DNA from: Martinezella multihospitum
GTDB taxonomy: Bacteria; Pseudomonadota; Alphaproteobacteria; Rhizobiales; Rhizobiaceae
NCBI RefSeq assembly: GCF_900094585.1
Contig: NZ_FMAG01000007.1
Span: 291,552 to 355,551, forward strand
Length of the DNA stretch: 64,000 bases
Direction: 5' to 3'
A program made the position numbers and the translations under genes. The notes under the pieces are model-generated. The model had not been told where the DNA came from. It did no database searches and saw nothing but the letters and a program-made list of their open reading frames with translations. Each line of letters begins with the position of its first letter. Position 1 is the first letter of the stretch. Below, in pieces: positions 45,840 through 57,149 of this stretch.

Positions 45840-47081
45840 GTGGACAAGATCGTGCCGGCAACGGCCTATGACCTCGAAGCCATTCGCCGGGATTTCCCGA
45901 TCCTGGCGAAAACGGTGCATAGCAAGCCGTTGGTCTATCTCGACAACGGCGCTTCCGCACAGAAGCCGCAGGTCGTCATCGATGCCATCTCGCATGCCTA
46001 TTCGAATGAGTATGCGAATGTGCATCGCGGCCTGCACTTCCTGTCCAATGCTGCCACGGAAGCCTACGAAGCGGCACGCGAAAAGGTGCGCCGCTTCCTG
46101 AATGCGCCGTCGGTCGACGATATCGTCTTTACCAAGAACTCGACGGAAGCGATCAACACGGTCGCCTACGGCTGGGGCATGCCGAAGATTGGCGAGGGCG
46201 ACGAGATCGTCGTCTCCATCATGGAGCATCACTCCAACATTGTCCCCTGGCATTTCATCCGGGAACGGCAGGGCGCAAAGCTCGTCTGGGTGCCTGTCGA
46301 TGACGAGGGCGCGTTCCACATAGAGGATTTCGAGAAGAGCCTGACCGAGCGTACCAAGCTCGTCGCCATCACCCATATGTCGAATGCCCTGGGAACCGTC
46401 GTTCCGGTAAAGGAAGTCTGCCGCATCGCCCATGAGCGCGGCATTCCCGTTCTGATCGACGGTTCGCAGGGCGCCGTGCATATGCCTGTCGACGTGCAGG
46501 ATATCGATTGCGACTGGTATGTCATGACCGGTCACAAGCTCTACGGCCCCTCGGGTATCGGCGTTCTCTACGGCAAGAAGGAACGGCTCGCCGAGATGCG
46601 GCCGTTCCAGGGCGGCGGCGAAATGATCTTCGACGTCACCGAGGAAAACGTCACCTACAATGAGCCGCCGCACCGTTTCGAAGCGGGAACGCCGCCGATC
46701 GTTCAGGCGATCGGCCTCGGTTACGCGCTCGATTATATGGACAGCATCGGTCGCGAAGCGATTGCGCGGCATGAGGCTGATCTGGCGGCCTATGCGGCGG
46801 AACGGCTGCGCGATATCAATTCGCTGCGCGTCATCGGTACGGCGCCCGGCAAGGGCGGTATCTTCTCCTTCGAGCTGGCAGGAATTCACTCCCACGACGT
46901 CTCGATGGTGATCGACCGCCAAGGTGTTGCTGTTCGCGCCGGCACGCATTGCGCCCAACCACTCTTGAAACGCTTCGGCGTCACCTCCACATGCCGTGCA
47001 TCGTTCGGCATGTACAATACGCGCGCCGAGGTGGATGCCCTGGCCGACGCACTGGAATATGCACGGAAATTCTTTGCCTGA
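45840..47081 (+). CDS. sufS: Cysteine desulfurase SufS
   Basis: 413-residue group II cysteine desulfurase. The PLP lysine is in TGHKLYGPSGIG and the catalytic Cys in RAGTHCAQP near residue 365, in the short loop that distinguishes SufS from IscS. Start: GTG at 45840 preceded by GGAGG at 8 nt, rather than the in-frame TTG at 45825 that overlaps the binding site. It lies 15 nt after sufD. Confidence 0.97.
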   Translation: MDKIVPATAYDLEAIRRDFPILAKTVHSKPLVYLDNGASAQKPQVVIDAISHAYSNEYANVHRGLHFLSNAATEAYEAAREKVRRFLNAPSVDDIVFTKNSTEAINTVAYGWGMPKIGEGDEIVVSIMEHHSNIVPWHFIRERQGAKLVWVPVDDEGAFHIEDFEKSLTERTKLVAITHMSNALGTVVPVKEVCRIAHERGIPVLIDGSQGAVHMPVDVQDIDCDWYVMTGHKLYGPSGIGVLYGKKERLAEMRPFQGGGEMIFDVTEENVTYNEPPHRFEAGTPPIVQAIGLGYALDYMDSIGREAIARHEADLAAYAAERLRDINSLRVIGTAPGKGGIFSFELAGIHSHDVSMVIDRQGVAVRAGTHCAQPLLKRFGVTSTCRASFGMYNTRAEVDALADALEYARKFFA

Positions 47082-47092
47082 GGAGGCAAGCG

Positions 47093-47473
47093 ATGTCACT
47101 CGACGAAAGCGAACAGAAGATCGATGTGCGCGAGGGTATCGTGCATTCCAGCATCCCCGAGGATGAGCTGGCACGCCTCAGCGACGACATCATCTCGGCG
47201 CTGAAGACCGTCTACGATCCGGAAATTCCGGCCGACATTTTCGAGCTGGGTCTGGTCTACAAGATCGACATCGAAGACGACCGCATGGTGAAGATCGTCA
47301 TGACGCTGACCGCGCCAGGTTGCCCCGTTGCCGGCGAAATGCCGGGCTGGGTCGAAAACGCCGTCGGCGCCGTCGAAGGTGTTTCCGGCGTCGACGTCTC
47401 GATGACCTTCGATCCGCCGTGGACGCCGGATCGCATGTCCGAAGAAGCGCAGGTTGCCGTCGGCTGGTATTGA
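47093..47473 (+). CDS. sufT: SUF-associated DUF59 protein SufT
   Basis: 126-residue protein with a DUF59/MIP18 domain: DDIISALKTVYDPEIPADIF, ELGLVYKIDIEDD, MTLTAPGCPVAGEMPGWV with one Cys, and FDPPWTPDRMSEEAQ. SufT helps mature Fe-S proteins with carrier roles. The ATG at 47093 is preceded by GAGGAGG at 5 nt. It is 11 nt after sufS. Confidence 0.95.
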   Translation: MSLDESEQKIDVREGIVHSSIPEDELARLSDDIISALKTVYDPEIPADIFELGLVYKIDIEDDRMVKIVMTLTAPGCPVAGEMPGWVENAVGAVEGVSGVDVSMTFDPPWTPDRMSEEAQVAVGWY

Positions 47474-47549
47474 AGCTTTAAGCCGCCGGCTTTACATTGA
47501 GACTCGAAGCGCCGGATCTTGACCCCGGTTGCGGAAGGAGAATGAGCCC

Positions 47550-47939
47550 ATGGGCTTTGCAGTCATGAGCATGACGGATGCGGCAGCAGCCCGCGTCAAG
47601 GCGATCGTCGGTAACTCCGGCCCTGATGCCAAGGGCGTTCGCGTCGGCATCAAGAAGGGCGGCTGCGCCGGGATGGAATATACCATCGACCTGGTGACCG
47701 AGCCGAACGCGAAAGACGACCTGATCGAGCGTGACGGCGCCAAGGTCTGGGTTGAGCCGTCGGCAGTACTTTATCTGCTCGGCACCCAAATGGGCTTCGA
47801 AACCACGACGCTGCGCTCGGGCTTTACGTTTACCAATCCGAACCAGACGTCGGCCTGCGGTTGCGGCGAATCCGTCGAGCTGAAGCCTGCAGATCTGGCA
47901 GCGCTGGCAGCTCAACGTCAGGCCGCGCAGCCCGCTTAA
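47550..47939 (+). CDS. sufA: A-type Fe-S carrier SufA
   Basis: 129-residue A-type carrier (HesB/IscA family). The three conserved cysteines are present: C39 in KKGGCAGMEY, and C103 and C105 in SACGCGESVEL. It transfers clusters from the scaffold to apoproteins. The start at 47550 gives MGFAVMSMTD, and an in-frame alternative start at 47529 is less likely. Last gene of the suf run. Confidence 0.96.
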   Translation: MGFAVMSMTDAAAARVKAIVGNSGPDAKGVRVGIKKGGCAGMEYTIDLVTEPNAKDDLIERDGAKVWVEPSAVLYLLGTQMGFETTTLRSGFTFTNPNQTSACGCGESVELKPADLAALAAQRQAAQPA

Positions 47940-48059
47940 AGCACCATATTTAACCTCGCTGCATTTCATGCTTTGATCGACGAATGCTGAGGGTCTTTTT
48001 GTTGCTCCTTTGCTGACCGGCTGAGCCGGACGAGGTCGACATGGCGCGAGGGGGAACAT

Positions 48060-48752
48060 ATGGCGGCTGCGGCATGGGTTTACACATTGATCCCGGCAGG
48101 CGCTGCGATCGCGGGGGCTGCCGTTGCGGTGAATACGCGACCGGGACCCAATCTTGTCAGCGCTATCCAGCATTTTGCCGCCGGTGTCGTGTTTGCGGCT
48201 GCGGCCGGCGAGATTCTGCCTGATGTCATGCATCGCGGCTATCCCTTGGCAACGGTGATCGGTGGCGCGATCGGGGTTGGCGTCATGCTGCTGGTCAAAC
48301 AGTTGGAAAATTGGGCCAAAGGGCCGGTTGGCCTTCTGGCCGCCATCGGCATCGACATCCTGATCGACGGTCTGGTGCTCGGTATCGGCTTTGCCGCCGG
48401 TTCGAAGGTCGGTTTGCTGCTGACGATCGCCTTGACGATCGAGGTGCTGTTCCTTGGCTTGACGGTAGCGAATGAGCTTGGCGAGAGCGTTCGCTCTCGA
48501 GCCAGGATCGTCGCGATCACGGCAGCGCTTGCGCTGCTGCTACCGATCGGCGCCTTGCTCGGAACGCCGATCGCTTCATTGCCCGGCCCGGTTCTCACAG
48601 GCTTCTTCGCGTTCGGGCTGATTGCGCTTCTCTATCTCGTCACCGAGGAATTGCTGGTAGAGGCCCATGAAACACCCGATCGCCCCTGGGTGACGGCGAT
48701 GTTCTTTGCCGGCTTCCTCGTGCTGCTTCTGCTCGAAGAGGCGATTGGTTAG
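48060..48752 (+). CDS. ZIP family metal transporter
   Basis: 230-residue inner-membrane protein with about seven or eight transmembrane segments. SAIQHFAAGVVFAAAAGEIL with the conserved H and E of the metal path, and IDILIDGLVLGIGFAAGSK match ZIP/ZupT-type transporters. It probably imports divalent metal (zinc, iron or manganese). The start is preceded by AGGGGGAACAT. No Zur or Fur box was recognised. It lies 120 nt after sufA but is not clearly part of that operon. Confidence 0.85.
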   Translation: MAAAAWVYTLIPAGAAIAGAAVAVNTRPGPNLVSAIQHFAAGVVFAAAAGEILPDVMHRGYPLATVIGGAIGVGVMLLVKQLENWAKGPVGLLAAIGIDILIDGLVLGIGFAAGSKVGLLLTIALTIEVLFLGLTVANELGESVRSRARIVAITAALALLLPIGALLGTPIASLPGPVLTGFFAFGLIALLYLVTEELLVEAHETPDRPWVTAMFFAGFLVLLLLEEAIG

Positions 48753-48874
48753 CGATTTATCGGCTGCTCTGCCCAGAGCGTGCAGAGTTCGCAAGGCGCT
48801 TTCGTGCTTACTGATTGACTTTGATGATTGCACTACAAGGTTGCTATCGAGTGTTCCACGATAGAGGCATTCAA

Positions 48875-49546
48875 ATGCAAAAATGGTATAGTGAAATTGT
48901 TGATGCTTATGGAGCGCCATCCGAACGGATTGAGTTCAGCCCAAACGAGATCACTGGTCTCGCAAGCGTCTTCCCCGCCAGCTTAAAGGGATTTTTCTTG
49001 GAAATGGGTCGATCTGTCTTGCGCAGAGGACGCATACAGACCTGCCACCCCAACGATATGGAAGGCGTATTGTCGCTAATATTTAACGTAGATAGAGAGT
49101 TCTCATCCGATAAATGCTTCGCTTTTGCCTATTCCGCTTTCGGAGACATCTTTTTTTGGATGGAGGATTTCGGATACGGCCGTCTCAGTCTCTACGAAGG
49201 GCACGTATTTCAAAAGAATTTGGTAAAAGGTCGACGTCCTGGCTCCGAGGCGATCAATGCAGTTTCGGTTCCGTTCTGGCTTTCGGATGAGGCCTTGGAC
49301 TACGGAGACGAGACCGGCAGACCGCTGTTCGAGCAAGCTCGGCATGGGCTGGGGCAATTAGAGATTAGCGAGTGCTATGGATTTGTGCCTGTACTCGCGT
49401 TTGGTGGGCGAAGAGATATTGGCGATCTCAAGCGCCTTAAGGCAGCCGAACACTTTTCAATCGTAGCGCAGACCATGGACTACCACCTGATGGATGTACA
49501 AGGCTATGGGAAAATCGCGAAGATACGCCGCATAGGGTCGCGCTAA
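48875..49546 (+). CDS. GAD-like/DUF1851 protein resembling T6SS immunity protein Tdi1
   Basis: 223-residue soluble protein with an N-terminal GAD-like region (DREFSSDKCFAFAYSAFGDI) and a C-terminal DUF1851 segment (ECYGFVPVLAFGGRRDIGDL, ending HLMDVQGYG). This combination is typical of Tdi1-type immunity proteins that neutralise T6SS Tde-family DNase effectors. No effector or T6SS gene is adjacent, so it is an orphan. The gene is markedly lower in GC than the rest of the window, which suggests acquisition by transfer. The start at 48875 follows GAGG at 7 nt. Confidence 0.75.
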   Translation: MQKWYSEIVDAYGAPSERIEFSPNEITGLASVFPASLKGFFLEMGRSVLRRGRIQTCHPNDMEGVLSLIFNVDREFSSDKCFAFAYSAFGDIFFWMEDFGYGRLSLYEGHVFQKNLVKGRRPGSEAINAVSVPFWLSDEALDYGDETGRPLFEQARHGLGQLEISECYGFVPVLAFGGRRDIGDLKRLKAAEHFSIVAQTMDYHLMDVQGYGKIAKIRRIGSR

Positions 49547-49601
49547 TCTCAACGCCACGGTCAGGCATTCGAAGTTCGGGCTGGCAGTTCACCGGTTGTT
49601 A

Positions 49602-49865
49602 TTACGCGGCCGACACCGGCGTCAGCTTGAGGCCGAGCGCCCTGACGACCTTCAGGATCGTCGCGAATTCCGGATTTCCATCGCCGCTCAGCGCACGATA
49701 GAGCGCCGAACGGTTCATGCCGACATCCTTGGCAAGCTTGCTCATGTTGCGCGTGCGGGCAACCTCGCCCAATGCCCTGGCGATCGAGGCAGGATCGTCC
49801 GTGGCGAAAGCTGCCGCGATATAGATGTCGGGATTGTCGGTGTTCAGGGAAATCTCCTGGTTCAT
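49602..49865 (-). CDS. HigA-like addiction-module antitoxin, orphan
   Basis: 87-residue HTH protein. DIYIAAAFATDDPASIARAL followed by EVARTRNMSKLAKDVGMNRS and LYRALSGDGNPEFATILKVV is the pattern of putative addiction-module antidotes (HigA-like). Such proteins normally follow a RelE/HigB-like toxin gene, but the upstream gene is an esterase. Its ATG lies one base after the esterase stop, so it appears translationally coupled to it. Could be a domesticated regulator or a surviving antitoxin. Confidence 0.85.
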   Translation of the reverse strand: MNQEISLNTDNPDIYIAAAFATDDPASIARALGEVARTRNMSKLAKDVGMNRSALYRALSGDGNPEFATILKVVRALGLKLTPVSAA

Positions 49866-49866
49866 G

Positions 49867-50487
49867 TCATAGGCCTTTCCGTATGAGCCAGTCGCGGATG
49901 ATACCGATGTCGTCGTCGTGAAAGTCGTGACCGGTCGCCAGCACGTGGGCGCTGACATCCGCGCCGGCGTTTGCAAGTTGATTTTTCATGATATCGGCGT
50001 CGCCGGGCTCGCGCCGCTGATCGTATGTGCCAGACGTGATCAGGATCGGCAAGGCGGCCAGCGGCGGAAATGGCAGCCGCTGTGCCGGCGAGAGTGGTCG
50101 CATCAAAACGGCAGCGGCAGCCAAGTGCGGCCGGCGCAGAAGGATGGATGCCGCGATGATCGCACCATTCGAAAAGCCCACCAGTACAGGCGCTTGCTTG
50201 AGCGTCCCTAGCTGCAGAGCCGCTCCGATAAATTGACAAAGTTCATCCGTGCGCCTTGTGAGATCGACCTGATCCAGGCTGCGATCGGGATTGCGACGAA
50301 AGAAGGCAAATCCGTCCTCCCAGGCAACGGCGCCTCGCAGCGCCATATAGGGACGCTGCGGCGCAACGGAATCGGCGAGAGGAATAAGCGCGGCTTCATC
50401 CATGCCGCTCCCATGCAGGAGAAGCAGCGGCGCGGAAGGGCGTTCCGTTCGCCCGGCGACGACGTGAAATTCCGGTTGTTCCGGCAT
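49867..50487 (-). CDS. Phospholipase/carboxylesterase family hydrolase
   Basis: 206-residue alpha/beta hydrolase. LLLLHGSGMDEAALIPLADS, LVGFSNGAIIAASIL with Ser near residue 110, SGTYDQRREPGDADIM with the acid, and ATGHDFHDDD with His fit the phospholipase/carboxylesterase family (DUF-type YpfH-like). The ATG at 50487 is preceded by GGAATTCAGATTT; a longer frame begins at a TTG at 50502. Its stop is one base from the antitoxin start, a rare gene pairing. Confidence 0.85.
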   Translation of the reverse strand: MPEQPEFHVVAGRTERPSAPLLLLHGSGMDEAALIPLADSVAPQRPYMALRGAVAWEDGFAFFRRNPDRSLDQVDLTRRTDELCQFIGAALQLGTLKQAPVLVGFSNGAIIAASILLRRPHLAAAAVLMRPLSPAQRLPFPPLAALPILITSGTYDQRREPGDADIMKNQLANAGADVSAHVLATGHDFHDDDIGIIRDWLIRKGL

Positions 50488-50520
50488 AAATCTGAATTCC
50501 AAGGCCCCATTGTCGCGTTA

Positions 50521-50556
50521 ATAAAAACGCCGCGCCTCCAACAGGAGGCGCGGCGC
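50521..50556 (-). terminator. Strong terminator downstream of gcvP
   Basis: CGCCGCGCCTCC (50528-50539) and GGAGGCGCGGCG (50544-50555) form a perfect 12-bp stem with an AACA loop. On the minus strand it is followed by TTTTTAT. It lies about 80 nt after the gcvP stop and ends the gcv transcript. Confidence 0.85.
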
Positions 50557-50596
50557 TTTCATAGACAAGTTTCACAATAGATTTATGTCTGTTCCC

Positions 50597-50627
50597 AGCG
50601 AAGCGACTGAACCGCTTCGCTTTTTTG
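50597..50627 (+). terminator. Second terminator-like hairpin, plus orientation
   Basis: AGCGAAGCG (50597-50605) and CGCTTCGCT (50613-50621) with a 7-nt loop, followed by TTTTTTGC on the plus strand. It is oriented against gcvP and sits between gcvP and its own terminator; no plus-strand gene ends here, so its role is unclear. Confidence 0.5.
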
Positions 50628-50635
50628 CAAAAATC

Positions 50636-53499
<2,864 letters not shown>

Positions 53500-53500
<1 letters not shown>

Positions 53501-53862
53501 TATCCGATCAGCTCCTTGTAACCGGATTCATCAAGAAGACCATCAAGATCGCTGACATTCTTCAGCTTGAGCTTGAAGAACCAGCCGGCACCCATCGGGT
53601 CGGAATTGACCAGCGCCGGATCGGCGGTGATGGCTTCGTTGACTGTGGTGATTTCTCCGTCGAGCGGACAATAGACTTCGGAGGCTGCCTTGACGGATTC
53701 GACAGTTGCCGCGTCATCGCCCTTGGAGAAGCTGGCGCCGACCTCGGGCAATTCCACGAAAACGAGATCGCCGAGCTGCTCGGCGGCATGCGCGGTGATC
53801 CCGACCGTTGCGACATCGCCCTCAACCTGCAGCCACTCATGTTCTTCGGTGAATTTCAGCAT
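53500..53862 (-). CDS. gcvH: Glycine cleavage system H protein
   Basis: 120-residue lipoyl carrier. KFTEEHEWLQVEGDVATVGI is the N-terminus, and TVESVKAASEVYCPLDGEI places the lipoylated Lys at residue 58. It shuttles the aminomethyl and hydride groups among P, T and L proteins. The ATG at 53862 fits the family; a 76-residue in-frame extension upstream is within the gcvT-gcvH spacer and overlaps gcvT. It follows gcvT after 25 nt. Confidence 0.98.
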
Positions 53863-53887
53863 GGGTAATCCTCTCTGGAAAAAACGT

Positions 53888-55024
53888 TCAGCGTTTGTAG
53901 GTAGGCTTGATGAAAGGCAGGGTGCTGACGACGACAGGCAGGTATTTGCCGCGTACTTCAGCGTAAACGGTGGTGCCGGGGGCGGCGAAATCTGTGGGTA
54001 CGTAGCCCATGGCAACGGGAGATTCGACGCTTGGGCCGAAACCGCCAGACGTGACTTCGCCGATCTCCGTCTTGCCTTCCGCATCGGCATAAAGCTTGGA
54101 GTGGCCGCGCACCGGCGCCTTGCCGTCCGGCTTCAGGCCAACGCGGCGGCGCTTGGTGCCGCCATCGAGTTCACCGAGAATGCGGGCCGCGCCAGGGAAG
54201 CCACCGGCGCGGGCGCCGCCGGTCTTGCGGGCTTTCTGGATAGCCCATTCGAGCGCGCCTTCGATCGGCGTCGTCGTCTGGTCGATATCGTTGCCATAGA
54301 GGCAGAGACCGGCTTCAAGGCGCAGCGAGTCGCGGGCGCCGAGGCCGATCGGCTGCACGTCCGGATGCTCCAGCAAACGCTTGGCGATATCCTCGGCCTT
54401 GTCCGCGGGCACGGAGATCTCGAAACCATCCTCGCCGCTATAGCCGGAGCGCGACACGAGGCAGGAGACATCGTGGAGGCGACAATGGCGCACATCCATG
54501 AATTTCATATGGGCGATGTCGGCCCAGAGCTCGGCGAGCACGTCCACAGCGCGGGGGCCCTGCAGGGCGATCAGCGCGCGATCAAGTAAAGTAACTTCGC
54601 AACTATCGCCGATATGATCTTGAAGATGCTTGAAATCCTGTTCTTTGCAAGCGGCGTTGACGACGACAAAAAGATAGTCGTCCATATGGGCGATCATCAG
54701 ATCGTCGAGGATGCCCCCCTTATCGTCGGTGAAGAAGCCGTAGCGCTGGCGATTTTCAGCGAGGCCGAGAATATCGACCGGTACCAGGCTTTCCAGTGCG
54801 AGCGCGGCATCCTCATATTTGCCGGAACGGGCGCGGATCGTCACTTGACCCATATGCGACACGTCGAACAGGCCGGCGGAAGATCGAGTCCAGAGATGTT
54901 CCTTCAACACGCCGGGCGCATATTGAACCGGCATGTCGTAGCCTGCGAAGGGCACCATGCGGGCGCCGAGCGACACATGCAGGGCGTGAAGGGGGGTGGT
55001 CTTGAGGGCAGCGGTCTCGTCCAA
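53888..55024 (-). CDS. gcvT: Glycine cleavage system T protein (aminomethyltransferase)
   Basis: 378-residue aminomethyltransferase using tetrahydrofolate to release ammonia and form methylene-THF. Typical segments: MVPFAGYDMPVQYAPGVLKE, LFDVSHMGQVTI, SRSGYSGEDGFEI and ARDSLRLEAGLCLYGND. The start is TTG at 55024 (LDETAALKTTPLHALH) preceded by GGAGG at 6 nt; there is no suitable ATG, and the upstream extension to 55069 lacks support. First gene of the gcvTHP operon under a glycine riboswitch. Confidence 0.97.
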   Translation of the reverse strand: MDETAALKTTPLHALHVSLGARMVPFAGYDMPVQYAPGVLKEHLWTRSSAGLFDVSHMGQVTIRARSGKYEDAALALESLVPVDILGLAENRQRYGFFTDDKGGILDDLMIAHMDDYLFVVVNAACKEQDFKHLQDHIGDSCEVTLLDRALIALQGPRAVDVLAELWADIAHMKFMDVRHCRLHDVSCLVSRSGYSGEDGFEISVPADKAEDIAKRLLEHPDVQPIGLGARDSLRLEAGLCLYGNDIDQTTTPIEGALEWAIQKARKTGGARAGGFPGAARILGELDGGTKRRRVGLKPDGKAPVRGHSKLYADAEGKTEIGEVTSGGFGPSVESPVAMGYVPTDFAAPGTTVYAEVRGKYLPVVVSTLPFIKPTYKR

Positions 55025-55098
55025 ATGACGCCTCCGGGGTTTGCGCTCGTTTCGAAGCGCAGAGCTCACAATTTCGGCGCAAGCGCGCCTGACGATGA

Positions 55099-55252
55099 GC
55101 CCCCTCTGTCTGTTTGCCTGAGATTGTTATCCCTTCGGCGAACGCTTGCGCGTTTCTCTCCAGAGTTCCGTCTGCCCCTTGCTGGTCCTTTGGCCTGAGA
55201 GTTTCCGGGGCGGTTGCTCCTTCGGCACCGGCTTGCGCCGGATTCTCCCAAC
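55099..55252 (-). promoter_or_regulatory. Tandem glycine riboswitch (gcvT leader)
   Basis: Minus-strand leader with two glycine aptamers. Each has the conserved GCCGAAGG (55219-55226 and 55132-55139) followed by CTCAGGC (55193-55199 and 55116-55122), with GGGAGAATCCGG and GGAGAGAAACGC opening the two units. It precedes gcvT at 55024 and should switch expression of the gcvTHP operon on with glycine. Confidence 0.92.
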
Positions 55253-55265
55253 AGGGTCGATAGCC

Positions 55266-55293
55266 ATTATCCGGTCCCGGGCAGAGATGGCAA
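55266..55293 (-). promoter_or_regulatory. gcvT promoter
   Basis: On the minus strand TTGCCA (55288-55293), 16 nt, then GATAAT (55266-55271): five of six matches to consensus in each box. Transcription would begin near 55258, just before the riboswitch. Confidence 0.7.
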
Positions 55294-55428
55294 GGGGCAA
55301 ATGTCGCCGCTGAACAAATTTTTGTCGTCCCGATCAATCCTGCGTTTGGCAATGATTACGGGCCTTTGCAACTGCCATGGGAGAGGCTATCCCTTCTCAT
55401 CGATTGAGGGGCCGGGTAGGAGACAAAG

Positions 55429-55965
55429 ATGAACCGCAACCACGCCGCAGCATTGCTGATTTCGATTGGTGCGTTTTCGCTTCCCCTCAGCGGAGCGATG
55501 GCGCAGGACAATGGCGCGATGAAATCCATGCCTGGAATGCACATGGATGCGGGCACAGCAGCACCTTCCGGCTCGGCATCTGCAAAGCTCGGCGATCTCG
55601 ACATCAGTGGTGGCTATGTCCGCGCCATGCTTCCCGGCCAGCCGGTCGGCGGTGGCTACATTACCATCCACAACATCGGCAAGACCGACGACAAGCTCAC
55701 TTCCGTGACCTCTTCGTCCGCCGGCAAGGTGGAGCTTCACGAGATGAAGATGGAAGGCGAGATCATGAAGATGCGCGAGATCAAGGGCGGCATCGCCATT
55801 CCCGCCGGCGCGACCGTGACGCTTGCGCCCAGTACGATGCATATGATGTTCAAGCAGGTGAAGGCGCCCTTCAAGCAGGGCGGTACTGTGCCCGTGATGC
55901 TGATGTTCGACAAGGCGGGCATGGTCGATATCAATCTGCCCGTCGTCTCGGCCAAGGGAAACTGA
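55429..55965 (+). CDS. PCu(A)C copper chaperone
   Basis: 178-residue periplasmic protein with a signal peptide (residues 1-25, ending GAMAQ). A Met/His-rich stretch (MKSMPGMHMDAG) is followed by the PCu(A)C domain, with the Cu(I)-binding pattern H-M plus H-x-M visible in VELHEMKMEGEIMKM and STMHMMFKQVK. Such proteins deliver copper to cytochrome c oxidase. No oxidase gene is near. It has its own upstream region after the gcv promoter, on the opposite strand. Confidence 0.9.
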   Translation: MNRNHAAALLISIGAFSLPLSGAMAQDNGAMKSMPGMHMDAGTAAPSGSASAKLGDLDISGGYVRAMLPGQPVGGGYITIHNIGKTDDKLTSVTSSSAGKVELHEMKMEGEIMKMREIKGGIAIPAGATVTLAPSTMHMMFKQVKAPFKQGGTVPVMLMFDKAGMVDINLPVVSAKGN

Positions 55966-56150
55966 GCCAGAAAATCATTCGACCTGACAATTCCGGTTTC
56001 CACTTTTCCTCGAAATGCTCTAAAGCCACGTCAAAAGGCCGGGAAATCTCCGGCTACGGGGCGAATTGTCCCGTCGTTTGAATTCGCATGATCCCGCCGA
56101 ACAAGGTTTGGCGACGTCTGGGACATGCTGCGGTATTTGAAAGAAGAAGA

Positions 56151-57149
56151 ATGGCCGGGATTGAGCATATTAAGGTCGAGCCTGACGAGGCCGGCATGCG
56201 CCTCGACCGCTGGTTCAAGGTGCATTTTCCAGGGCTCGGCTTCGGTCAGTTGCAGAAGCTGCTGCGCTCGGGCCAGGTGCGCGTCGATGGCGGCCGCGTG
56301 AAAACGGATGCGCGTGTGCAGCCGGGGCAGATGGTGCGGGTGCCGCCGCTCGATGTTGACGCCAAGGGGCCGAAGGGTGGCCCCATTGCGAGCAATGACC
56401 TGAAACATTCCGGCGATGCGGAACTTCTTGCGCGCATGCTGCTGCATGAGGACGAAAAGGTCTTCGTGCTGAACAAGCCGGCGGGCCTTGCAGTGCAGGG
56501 CGGCTCCGGCCTGACCCGTCACATTGACAAGATGCTCGAGGCATGGACGAACAAGAAGGGCGAGAAGCCGCGTCTGGTGCATCGTCTCGACCGCGACACG
56601 TCAGGCGTCCTCGTCGTTGCCCGTACCCGTGGTGCGGCCCAGAAGCTGACGGCCGCCTTCCGCGAGCGCGACACCAAGAAGACCTATTGGTCGCTGGTCA
56701 AGGGCGTGCCGCGCAAGCATGAGGACAAGATCTCCACCTGGCTGGTGAAAGAGGCAACGGCCGATGGCGACCGGATGCGCATCGCCAAGCATGGGGAGGA
56801 GGGCGCCGATCACGCGATCTCCTACTACCGCGTGCTCGAAACCGCAGCGCAGAGCCTTGCCTGGCTTGAGATGGAGCCCTATACCGGCCGCACGCACCAG
56901 CTGCGTGTTCACGCGCTGCACATGGGTCACCCGATCATCGGCGACCCCAAATATTTCGACGACGATCCGAATTGGGATTTCCCGGGCGGTGTTCAGAAGC
57001 GGCTGCATCTGCATGCACGCCACATCGACATTCCGCATCCGAACGGCGGCCGTCTGCGCGTCACGGCCCCGCTGCCACCGCATATGGTGCAGACCTGGAA
57101 TCTTCTCGGATTTGACATGGAATCGGCGGGGGAGCCGGACGACGAATGA
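56151..57149 (+). CDS. RluC/RluD-type pseudouridine synthase
   Basis: 332-residue rRNA pseudouridine synthase. The N-terminal S4 domain (MRLDRWFKVHFPGLG then FGQLQKLLRSGQVRV) is followed by the catalytic domain with HRLDRDTSG, placing the nucleophile Asp at 147, and EPYTGRTHQLRVHALHMGHP. It isomerises uridine in 23S rRNA; RluC is the best guess but RluD cannot be excluded. The start at 56151 fits the family; an in-frame ATG further upstream is unsupported. Overlaps the HAD gene by 4 bp. Confidence 0.93.
   Translation: MAGIEHIKVEPDEAGMRLDRWFKVHFPGLGFGQLQKLLRSGQVRVDGGRVKTDARVQPGQMVRVPPLDVDAKGPKGGPIASNDLKHSGDAELLARMLLHEDEKVFVLNKPAGLAVQGGSGLTRHIDKMLEAWTNKKGEKPRLVHRLDRDTSGVLVVARTRGAAQKLTAAFRERDTKKTYWSLVKGVPRKHEDKISTWLVKEATADGDRMRIAKHGEEGADHAISYYRVLETAAQSLAWLEMEPYTGRTHQLRVHALHMGHPIIGDPKYFDDDPNWDFPGGVQKRLHLHARHIDIPHPNGGRLRVTAPLPPHMVQTWNLLGFDMESAGEPDDE

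Noticed and set aside
48017..48029. Inverted repeat CCGGCTGAGCCGG before the ZIP gene
   Set aside because: Short, one-base loop and no T tract; not a convincing operator or terminator.
53863..54090. N-terminal extension of gcvH
   Set aside because: Lies within gcvT in another frame; the family start is at 53862.
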